In this document: positions 1 to 5,617 of the stretch, in pieces
Numbering within the stretch: the first letter of the stretch is position 1
Layout: each line of letters starts with the position of its first letter
Assembly (NCBI GenBank): GCA_902767145.1
Contig: CACXGG010000053.1
Location: 1 to 5,617, forward strand
From: Oscillospiraceae bacterium
GTDB lineage: Bacteria > Bacillota > Clostridia > Saccharofermentanales > Saccharofermentanaceae
DNA: 5,617 bases
Direction: 5' to 3'
Translations under genes and position numbers: made by a program
Notes under the pieces: generated by a model
Seen by the model: only the letters and a program-made list of their open reading frames with translations
What the model was told of the DNA's origin: nothing
Databases searched by the model: none

Positions 1-580
1 CCAGGAATATAAGGGCCATTCCGTAGAGCTGGACCTTGGCCTTGGTGGGAAGTCCCTTGGTGTAGATGGCACTTGAGATGATATTTAGAAGTGTCATAAG
101 GATAGGCAGGAGGTTGATGGCCAGAGCTCCGATGACGATAAGTCCGTCGGGAGCGCCCAGGTCCTTTATGGGACCAAACTCCACGCCCTTCAGGAGCTTC
201 AAAGATGACAGCATCCTGTAGGCTGCGATAAAGAAAGGTATCTCCAGCATAAGGGAAAGGGATCCCTTAAGGGCATCTGTGGGCTTGTAGTTATTTTCGC
301 GGTAGAAGGCCTGGAGCATCATGAAACGCTCGTCGCCCTTGAAAGTCTTCTTGATCCTCTCCTGCCAGGGACCGATCTTCTCCTCGGTCTTCCTCTCTTC
401 TTCCTGCATGGCGTCAGCCCTCTTATAAAGAGGCAGTACCAGGAAGTTCATGGCCAGGGAAAGGGCTATTATCGTAAGACCATGGCTTGGCGTTAAACGG
501 TCCACCATGGAGAAGATGATCTCAAAGAGCATCTCAAGAGGTCTTATTAGCAATGTGTACAATGCAGTAAGGAAACTCAT
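1..580 (-). CDS. YidC/Oxa1-family membrane protein, N-terminal part (3' end outside window)
   Basis: The frame is open from the ATG at 580 to the window edge, giving 193 residues. The layout is that of the YidC/Oxa1 insertase core. A short hydrophobic N-terminal helix (about 4-27) precedes core helix 1 (GLTIIALSLAMNFLVLPLY, 34-52). A charged cytoplasmic hairpin (about 53-98, with KRADAMQEEERKTEEK) follows, then a second core helix (about 106-124, with LEIPFFIAAYRML). Further hydrophobic segments lie at 145-172 and from 186. There is no lipobox signal peptide as in the housekeeping Gram-positive YidC. At the position of the conserved groove arginine in core helix 1 there is asparagine (N45). 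The only upstream in-frame codons run back to a stop at 608-610, so 580 is the start. Its Shine-Dalgarno is weak (AAAGA at 588-592). The 27-base gap is the widest in the window. Unlike the PEP mutase gene it uses TTA, CTA and TCA (five times in 193 codons). It may insert or assemble the locus's membrane proteins, but this is not shown. Confidence 0.83.
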   Translation of the reverse strand, partial: MSFLTALYTLLIRPLEMLFEIIFSMVDRLTPSHGLTIIALSLAMNFLVLPLYKRADAMQEEERKTEEKIGPWQERIKKTFKGDERFMMLQAFYRENNYKPTDALKGSLSLMLEIPFFIAAYRMLSSLKLLKGVEFGPIKDLGAPDGLIVIGALAINLLPILMTLLNIISSAIYTKGLPTKAKVQLYGMALIFL

Positions 581-607
581 GTTGTTATCTTTCAGTCCGA
601 AGCTCCG

Positions 608-1888
608 TTATGAAGCTTTTTCCTTCTTTTCAGGTTTATCAGGGATCTGCTCCGGCTGATCGAGCTCTTCAAGCTTTCTTACAAGGTAATCAGCTATAAG
701 TGAAGCAGACTGACCCGGATGCTGCCAGGCATCTTTCCTGACCTCATCCCTGTTCTTTGCATACTTGGGATCATTGATACATTCGTCGATCATAGACTTC
801 AAGTTGCCCATCGACTCACTTGTTATGGGCATTCCAAGCTTGGGGAGGATCCTCAGTGTCCAGGGTGTCTCATCGATCCACCAGGCATCAAAGGGATCCA
901 TATTGATATCGGCATTTGCATACATGATGGGCTTGTTGAAGAGAAGGGAGAAGTCGAAAAGGACTCCGGAGAAATCAGATATAAGGATATCTGCCCTCGA
1001 GAGGATATCGAAGTTGTCGTTATCCCTGTTCCACTCCACTTTCTCTCCATCGGGATACTTAGCCATGAGCCTGTCCATAGTCTCCTTATCAGCTGTAAAA
1101 GACTGGGGATGAGGTCTGATGACTATGTCATAACCTGTCTTGATGAGCTCATCTATAAACTTCTCACCATATACATTCAGGATACTGGAGGGTCCCCAGG
1201 AAGGCGCGAGAAGTACAGTAAGCCTGTCGTGCTTCGCTGATCCGGAGGTCTGTATCCTCTTATACAGCTCGTCCCAGTAAGGAAGTCCTACCAGCTCGAT
1301 CTCCTTGGCAGGGAGCTTTCTGAGCTGCTCCAGCTGTCTCGTCTGTTCCTCCTGGTGCTTTCCGGAAAGGAGCATGGCATCAAAGTAGTCGATGCCGAAC
1401 ATCCTGTACATATTTACGTTTCCGGGAGAATGGGGGATGTGGATATACCACCTGACGTTCTTGGATCTCTTCCACTGGAATACATCAAGGCTGGGTGTAG
1501 TTGCCAGGACGATATCGGCATTGAGGAGGTTGAGCCTGGAGAATGCCTTGTTTCCCTCACCGATAAATTCGCACTTTATGTGCTCATAGCCCTTGGAAAG
1601 AGCAGGATCGTCGGGGGAAGCAGTCCAGAAATATGCCTCTACTCCCCTTCTTTCCAGCTCGTCACAGATAGGCTCGAAGGTATTCCAGTATCTCTTGTGG
1701 TCGGAGAAGATGACGATGGGAAGCTTTCCCATGTCGAGCTTGGCCTGCTTACCGCCGGAGATGATGAACTTGATCTTTACAAACAGCGTCCTCAGGAAAT
1801 AGACAGCGACACCGATGATACCGATAAGGATGGAAAACAGCATGCTTCCCGTTCCGGGATCGATATAGAGAAAGAACTGTCCGGCCAT
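608..1888 (-). CDS. Membrane-anchored CDP-glycerol glycerophosphotransferase-family protein (TagB/TagF-like), candidate phosphonate transferase
   Basis: A 426-residue protein with the catalytic domain of the teichoic-acid glycerophosphotransferase family. The recognisable elements are HIPHSPG (150-156, paired histidines), LLAPSWG (226-232), VIRPHP (256-261) and SDFSGVLFDFS (304-314). Classical members transfer glycerol phosphate from CDP-glycerol to a glycan or lipid carrier on the inner face of the membrane. Here no CDP-glycerol synthesis gene is visible, and the preceding gene probably makes CMP-AEP, so transfer of AEP is a reasonable inference. The N-terminus has YIDPGTGSM (8-16) leading into one hydrophobic segment (about 17-43). 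This is a membrane anchor preceded by a motif that recurs at the N-terminus of various bacterial membrane proteins. The C-terminal tail (from about 406) is charged and rich in Lys, Glu and Pro, probably disordered. An AAGGGAG site (1899-1905) inside the previous gene serves as ribosome binding site, 10 bases from the ATG. Family firm, donor unknown. Confidence 0.87.
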   Translation of the reverse strand: MAGQFFLYIDPGTGSMLFSILIGIIGVAVYFLRTLFVKIKFIISGGKQAKLDMGKLPIVIFSDHKRYWNTFEPICDELERRGVEAYFWTASPDDPALSKGYEHIKCEFIGEGNKAFSRLNLLNADIVLATTPSLDVFQWKRSKNVRWYIHIPHSPGNVNMYRMFGIDYFDAMLLSGKHQEEQTRQLEQLRKLPAKEIELVGLPYWDELYKRIQTSGSAKHDRLTVLLAPSWGPSSILNVYGEKFIDELIKTGYDIVIRPHPQSFTADKETMDRLMAKYPDGEKVEWNRDNDNFDILSRADILISDFSGVLFDFSLLFNKPIMYANADINMDPFDAWWIDETPWTLRILPKLGMPITSESMGNLKSMIDECINDPKYAKNRDEVRKDAWQHPGQSASLIADYLVRKLEELDQPEQIPDKPEKKEKAS

Positions 1889-1890
1889 TA

Positions 1891-2595
1891 TCAGATAACT
1901 CCCTTATAACTGTCGTCGACCTCGATGAGCTCGGCAACAGAGTCGATCTCAACGATCTGGTCCCCTGTAACGGGGATGACTTCCATATCGATCTTATCCA
2001 GGTTCATGTTAACGATGTCGTCCCAGAAAAGATCTTCGTAACCGGGCTTTGTATAAGCCTCGTTGATCGCATCGCGGATAATGGCGGCATCCTCCTTCTT
2101 CATGTAGGATACGCCAACCATGTTGTAGTCGTCGGTACCGCCCTTTCCTACTCTTATGATCCTTCCGCTTTCATCCGTGTCGAATACCCAGTCGCCTGAA
2201 TATCCTTCCACCATCCTGCCGTAGTAGCAGGACTTGCTGTGGTCCACGGTGAAGAAGGAATGATCCGTTATGTAGAGATCGGCCTCACAGATAAAGCAGT
2301 CTGCCTTGCCCATGATATCCCCGAGAGCGTGAACGGAAGAGATATTGTTGATGGTCTCATACTCGGTATTCCTGACTATCTTGAGTTCAGGATACTTCTC
2401 TGTAAGGTAATCAAACTGGTCTCCCAGGTATCCGGTGACCACATATATCTCTTCAACACCCCTGAGCTTGAGACCTTTGATAACAGTCTCGATCATGGGT
2501 GTTCCGTGTACTTTTACAAGGGGCTTGGGCATGGTATTGGTAAGAGGTCTCATCCTCGTTCCCATACCTGCCGCCATCAGTATTCCGATCTCCAT
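1891..2595 (-). CDS. LicC/PntC-type cytidylyltransferase, probably CTP:2-aminoethylphosphonate cytidylyltransferase
   Basis: A 234-residue sugar-nucleotidyltransferase-fold enzyme. The N-terminus has the nucleotide-binding signature MAAGMGTRMRPLT (7-19) followed by PKP (23-25) with the conserved lysine K24. EAD at 104-106 fits the Mg-binding acidic pair. GRMVEGYSGDWVF (126-138), LFWDDIVN (189-196) and EIDSVAEL (216-223) resemble the choline-phosphate cytidylyltransferase LicC and the AEP cytidylyltransferase PntC. Those enzymes make CDP-choline or CMP-AEP. Three AEP-synthesis genes lie directly upstream and no choline kinase or choline uptake gene is visible, so AEP is the most likely substrate. 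That is inference from context; phosphocholine, phosphoethanolamine or a sugar phosphate remain possible. The start follows AGGAG (2601-2605), which overlaps the mutase stop, with a 9-base gap. The stop is 2 bases from the next start, implying coupled translation. Confidence 0.82.
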   Translation of the reverse strand: MEIGILMAAGMGTRMRPLTNTMPKPLVKVHGTPMIETVIKGLKLRGVEEIYVVTGYLGDQFDYLTEKYPELKIVRNTEYETINNISSVHALGDIMGKADCFICEADLYITDHSFFTVDHSKSCYYGRMVEGYSGDWVFDTDESGRIIRVGKGGTDDYNMVGVSYMKKEDAAIIRDAINEAYTKPGYEDLFWDDIVNMNLDKIDMEVIPVTGDQIVEIDSVAELIEVDDSYKGVI

Positions 2596-2604
2596 AATTA
2601 CTCC

Positions 2605-3900
2605 TTAAAGCTCGTCGATGATGCGGATGATCTGCTTGAAGGGAATGATCTCTCCCTCGATCTCTGCACTTCTGTGATTCTTGAGGATGGACTCTGCAAC
2701 ATGTGTCATTGCAGGATATGCTGCACGGAGCATCTGGTTAGCATAGATGATGATGTTGATGCCGTGGGAAGCAAGCTCCTCAGCCGTAACCTCATTGAAG
2801 GATGTGGGAACGACGACGATGGGTGTTGTCTTATCTGTCTCACGGAAAGCATCGCAGAAATCGAAGATCTCCTTGGGGCTCTTCTGTCTGGAGTGGATCA
2901 TGATACCATCAGCACCGGCCTTTACATAGGCGTGGCATCTCTCAAGGGCATCTTCCTGACCCTTCTCAAGGATAAGGCTCTCGCATCTTGCGATGATCAT
3001 GAAATCGTCTGTTCTCTGAACAGCCTTACCTGCACTGATCTTTGCGCAGAAGTTCTCGATGGAATCCTGTGTCTGTGCAACCTCTGTACCGAAGAGGGAA
3101 TTCTTCTTAAGGCCTGTCTTGTCCTCGATGATGACAGCAGAGACACCGAGTCTCTCAAGTGTCCTTACGTTATATACGAAGTGCTCTGTAAGTCCGCCTG
3201 TATCACCGTCAAGGATGATGGGCTTTGTTGTAACGTCCAGGACCTCAGAGATGGTCTTGAGCCTGGAAGTCATATCAACGAGCTCGATATCAGGCTTACC
3301 TCTGTCTGTGGAGTCACAGAGGGAGGAGAGCCACATACCGTCGAACTGGTCGATGTTGTCATCTTCAGATACGACAGTCTTCTCAACGATGAGTCCTGTA
3401 AGACCGGAGTGAACCTGCATGATCTTTACAACATCTCTCATGCCAAGGACCTTCTTAAGTCTTGCTCTCCTGAAATCGGGAAGAGCCAGCTTCTCCATCA
3501 TCCTGTCGTCGATCTTCTTTACGTTCTCGTTATATGTGTAGGGGATCTCAACGAGCTTTCCGCCGTACTTTTCGATATTCTTCTCGATGTTGGCCTTGAT
3601 GGTCTGCATTGCAGCATCGCCCCAGTTGTCACCGTGGACAACGAAGTCGGGCTTAAGTGTCTCGAATATCTCATCGTACATAACGGAATTCTGGACGATA
3701 ACATCCTTTACTCCCTCGATGCCCTTTACGAGCTCTACCCTCTCCTCAAGGGAAAGAGTGGGGAATCTGTTGTATCTGATCATTGCATCGTCGTTGAGAA
3801 CGCCGACTGTAAGATCGCCCAGCTCCCTGGCCTTATTGATGATGTTGAGGTGACCCTCATGGATAACATCTGTGCAGAAAAGTGTGTAAACAGTACTCAT
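2605..3900 (-). CDS. aepX: Phosphoenolpyruvate mutase with N-terminal cytidylyltransferase-like domain
   Basis: The C-terminal domain (about residues 150-431) belongs to the isocitrate lyase/PEP mutase superfamily and rearranges phosphoenolpyruvate to phosphonopyruvate, forming the C-P bond. The diagnostic PEP mutase signature EDKTGLKKNS is at 259-268. Metal-site aspartates lie in DGDTGG (D231, D233), and the mutase-type ARCES (R305) and IMIHS (H336, S337) segments follow. W190, the serines at 192-193 and D204 match the active-site loop of the mussel enzyme. The N-terminal 130 residues resemble TagD-type cytidylyltransferases, with HEGH at 14-17 and a VVHGDNW segment at 87-93. The second nucleotide-binding signature (RTxGIST type) is missing: the expected place reads IPYTYNENVKK. 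Such two-domain mutases are known in bacterial surface-polymer clusters; what the N-terminal domain does is uncertain. A strong GGGAGG (3907-3912) lies 6 bases before the start. The gene contains no TTA, CTA or TCA codon, unlike the YidC-like gene downstream. Confidence 0.95.
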   Translation of the reverse strand: MSTVYTLFCTDVIHEGHLNIINKARELGDLTVGVLNDDAMIRYNRFPTLSLEERVELVKGIEGVKDVIVQNSVMYDEIFETLKPDFVVHGDNWGDAAMQTIKANIEKNIEKYGGKLVEIPYTYNENVKKIDDRMMEKLALPDFRRARLKKVLGMRDVVKIMQVHSGLTGLIVEKTVVSEDDNIDQFDGMWLSSLCDSTDRGKPDIELVDMTSRLKTISEVLDVTTKPIILDGDTGGLTEHFVYNVRTLERLGVSAVIIEDKTGLKKNSLFGTEVAQTQDSIENFCAKISAGKAVQRTDDFMIIARCESLILEKGQEDALERCHAYVKAGADGIMIHSRQKSPKEIFDFCDAFRETDKTTPIVVVPTSFNEVTAEELASHGINIIIYANQMLRAAYPAMTHVAESILKNHRSAEIEGEIIPFKQIIRIIDEL

Positions 3901-3913
3901 CTTATTCCTCCCG

Positions 3914-5038
3914 TTAATTGAAATTCTTCATGAAATTGATCTTGTTCTCTGAAGCACTCTCCTTAGGTCTTCCAAGATCGTCCCTGGAACCCATGGATAC
4001 CATTGCTTCGATAAAGTGGATGCCCTTGGCTCCCTTTACGGAATCAAGTGCAGCTTTAAGTTCCTCCTCGTTCATGACAGTGACTACGGAATCGTAATCG
4101 CAGTCCTTTGCAATGGGAGAGAACCTTATTCCCTTAGTTCCCGTAGGCATTCCGCCTACAGACTCGTGGGCACCGTTGTTAAGGCAGATGTGGATGAAGT
4201 GATCGGGCTTGTTCTTACCGATGAAGGCCATGGAACCCATGTGCATGAGCTCTGCTCCGTCACCGTCGATGCAGATCACGTTCTTATCCTCTCTGGAAAC
4301 AGCGATACCGTATGCGATCATGGAAGCGTGTCCCATTCCGCCTACGGTAAGGAATGCCCTTTCATGATTTCCAAGGATGGCATCACACTGCTCATATACT
4401 TCCCTGGAGATCTTACCTGTTGTGGAAACGATGAGATCGTTATCGGATGTCTCCTTGATGATGGTAGCGATAGCGCTCTCACGGTTCATGGTATATTCGT
4501 TGGAATATCCGCCGCCTGCTCTCTTCTCGAAAGTTCCCTTCTTAACGATGATGGCATACTGCCTGCAGTCGGAAAGAACGGAATCAGCCTCCTTCAGGAT
4601 AGCTGCCAGGTCCTCGGATGATGTGTTGCTGTCGATAACGGAATAAGGAACTTCCAGGACTTCGCAGAGCTTGTCGGTAACCTTACCCATAAACTTGTGC
4701 TGGGGCTCGTCATGTACGCCGGGCTCGCCTCTCCATCCGATGATGAAGAGCATGGGGATGCCGTATACCTCAGTATTTGCGATGGATGTCAGGGGATTTA
4801 CGATATTACCCAGACCGCTGTTCTGCATATATACTGCAGCGGGCTTGCCTGTTCCAAGGTAGATACCTGTAGCAAGTCCTACGGCAGCACCCTCGTTAAC
4901 GGGTACATAGTGCTTCATCTCGTCTTTTCCGTCTGAGTTGATGTAGTCACAGAACTGCTTCAGTGTGGAATCGGGTACGCCCACCAGGGATTCGATACCC
5001 ATGCCTTTGATCGCGCTTACAAAATCTTCTGATCTCAT
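3914..5038 (-). CDS. aepY: Phosphonopyruvate decarboxylase
   Basis: A thiamine-diphosphate enzyme that decarboxylates 3-phosphonopyruvate to phosphonoacetaldehyde. This irreversible step pulls the unfavourable PEP mutase reaction forward. Numbered from the chosen start, the protein has 374 residues, normal for the family. The N-terminal pyrimidine-binding half has PVNEGAAVGLATG with the cofactor-activating glutamate near residue 49. The family hallmark GWRGEPGVHDEPQHKFMG lies near 101-118. The C-terminal half has the ThDP/Mg motif, GDG at about 259-261 and NN at about 287-288, followed by GAHESVGG. The start at 5038 is preferred over the in-frame ATG at 5050, because GGAGG sits 5 bases before 5038 and nothing like a Shine-Dalgarno precedes 5050. 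Using 5050 would add four residues (MEVK). The gene lies 11 bases after the transaminase stop and 13 bases before the mutase start, so co-transcription is likely. Confidence 0.95.
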   Translation of the reverse strand: MRSEDFVSAIKGMGIESLVGVPDSTLKQFCDYINSDGKDEMKHYVPVNEGAAVGLATGIYLGTGKPAAVYMQNSGLGNIVNPLTSIANTEVYGIPMLFIIGWRGEPGVHDEPQHKFMGKVTDKLCEVLEVPYSVIDSNTSSEDLAAILKEADSVLSDCRQYAIIVKKGTFEKRAGGGYSNEYTMNRESAIATIIKETSDNDLIVSTTGKISREVYEQCDAILGNHERAFLTVGGMGHASMIAYGIAVSREDKNVICIDGDGAELMHMGSMAFIGKNKPDHFIHICLNNGAHESVGGMPTGTKGIRFSPIAKDCDYDSVVTVMNEEELKAALDSVKGAKGIHFIEAMVSMGSRDDLGRPKESASENKINFMKNFN

Positions 5039-5043
5039 TTTGA

Positions 5044-5048
5044 CCTCC
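5044..5048 (-). promoter_or_regulatory. Shine-Dalgarno site that decides the decarboxylase start
   Basis: On the minus strand GGAGG ends 5 bases before the ATG at 5038-5036. It overlaps the alternative ATG at 5050-5048, which itself has no purine-rich site upstream. The site sits just after the TGA stop of the transaminase (5052-5050), so terminating ribosomes could reload here. Confidence 0.75.
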
Positions 5049-5049
5049 A

Positions 5050-5617
5050 TCAGTTATATACAGCCGGAACTGCGATATTATTTGCTTTCATTGCCTCTTC
5101 AAAGACGACCCAGAAATCCTCGATGTCCCCGCTGTCGATGGCACCGAGAGCGCAGAGCCTGAATGTTCCCTTGCTCTCGATCTTGCCGGGATAGATGGTG
5201 AATCCTCTCTCGTAGCAATAGTCGTGTACCTTTTCGAAATCCCAGTTGGGATCGTCAGGATACCTGACTGCGGAAACAAGACCGGACTGTACGTCTCTTG
5301 AAAGAGCCTCCTTAAGGCCGAGCCTGTCTTCTCCGTCGTGGATAGCCTTCATTACGCGGCAGTGTCTTGCCCACTTATTCTCCTCACCCTCTTCGAAGTA
5401 CTCGATAAGAGCCTGCTTTGCAGCATAGATAGTCTGTACCGGAGGTGTGAAGTGCATCTCGCCCGTTCTCTCGAAATAATCGTACTGAAGGAAGAGATTG
5501 CAGTAGTAGGATCTCGTGGGGAAATCCTTACTCTTTGCGATGATATCCCTTCTTCCGATGACATAGGAAAGACCTGTCATTCCCATGATGCCCTTCTGGG
5601 CAGAAGCCATACAGAAG
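5050..5617 (-). CDS. phnW: 2-aminoethylphosphonate--pyruvate transaminase, C-terminal part (5' end outside window)
   Basis: This is a PLP-dependent class V aminotransferase that interconverts phosphonoacetaldehyde plus an amino donor with 2-aminoethylphosphonate. Next to a PEP mutase and a phosphonopyruvate decarboxylase it should run in the biosynthetic direction, as the third step. The visible 188 residues are about the C-terminal half of a family that is usually about 360 residues long. The reading frame is open to the window edge. SAQKGIMGM, right at the edge, matches the family's PLP-lysine segment, so the Schiff-base lysine is probably residue 8 of the visible part (bases 5593-5595). 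The C-terminal small domain carries the typical GFTIYPGK and GTFRLCALG segments and ends with an acidic helix. The ATG at 5610 is therefore internal, not the start. The TGA stop shares one base with an ATG at 5048-5050. Family call is firm; the amino donor and direction are inferred from context. Confidence 0.93.
   Translation of the reverse strand, partial: FCMASAQKGIMGMTGLSYVIGRRDIIAKSKDFPTRSYYCNLFLQYDYFERTGEMHFTPPVQTIYAAKQALIEYFEEGEENKWARHCRVMKAIHDGEDRLGLKEALSRDVQSGLVSAVRYPDDPNWDFEKVHDYCYERGFTIYPGKIESKGTFRLCALGAIDSGDIEDFWVVFEEAMKANNIAVPAVYN

Noticed and set aside
581..640. Possible terminator or hairpin around the repeated AGCTTC between the transferase and YidC-like genes.
   Set aside because: The complementary arms are only a few bases long, no T-run follows on the minus strand, and the gap is 27 bases; nothing separates the genes transcriptionally.
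719..1909. Plus-strand open frames at 719-1240 and 1355-1909.
   Set aside because: Both are in register opposite the TagB/TagF-like gene, which carries clear family motifs; neither has recognisable motifs of its own.
2605..3900. Isocitrate or methylisocitrate lyase instead of PEP mutase.
   Set aside because: The lyases have a KKCGH-type catalytic cysteine segment. This protein has the EDKxxxKxNS signature of PEP mutase and sits beside phosphonopyruvate decarboxylase.
2239..3921. A 560-codon open frame on the plus strand.
   Set aside because: It lies exactly in codon register opposite the mutase and cytidylyltransferase genes and is explained by their lack of TTA, CTA and TCA codons. Its translation resembles no family and is rich in Cys, Leu and Asp, as antisense frames of such genes are.
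5608..5610. ATG at 5610 as the start of a short 186-residue protein.
   Set aside because: The frame continues upstream to the window edge, and this Met lies next to the PLP-lysine segment in the middle of the aminotransferase fold, so the gene is cut by the window.
5050..5617. A catabolic role for the AEP transaminase (phosphonate degradation).
   Set aside because: No phosphonoacetaldehyde hydrolase or phosphonate transporter is visible, while PEP mutase and the decarboxylase, which only make sense in synthesis, follow immediately.

Overview
The window is one stretch of a minus-strand operon. Six genes are packed head to tail with gaps of 2 to 27 bases, and the operon runs off both ends. Reading in the direction of transcription (right to left) the order is: 2-aminoethylphosphonate (AEP) transaminase (5' end missing), phosphonopyruvate decarboxylase, phosphoenolpyruvate mutase with an N-terminal nucleotidyltransferase-like domain, a LicC/PntC-type cytidylyltransferase, a membrane-anchored CDP-glycerol glycerophosphotransferase-family protein, and a YidC/Oxa1-family membrane protein (3' end missing).

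Together the genes spell out a route for making and using a phosphonate. The mutase turns phosphoenolpyruvate into phosphonopyruvate, the decarboxylase makes phosphonoacetaldehyde, and the transaminase makes AEP. The cytidylyltransferase would then activate AEP as CMP-AEP. The CDP-glycerol-family transferase would move the phosphonate group onto a glycan or lipid acceptor at the membrane. The first three steps rest on clear family signatures. The last two are inferred from neighbourhood and from homology to phosphocholine and CDP-glycerol enzymes. The role of the YidC-like protein is open. It lacks the arginine normally found in the insertase groove, which suggests a specialised paralogue.

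The base composition is roughly balanced, Shine-Dalgarno sites are strong (GGAGG) before several genes, and the gene families are typical of Gram-positive surface-polymer loci. This points to a member of the Bacillota, most likely the Clostridia (Lachnospiraceae-like). A spirochaete cannot be excluded, because CMP-AEP enzymes are also known from Treponema. No RNA genes, mobile elements, CRISPR arrays, promoters or terminators are visible, and no gene-free stretch exceeds 27 bases.
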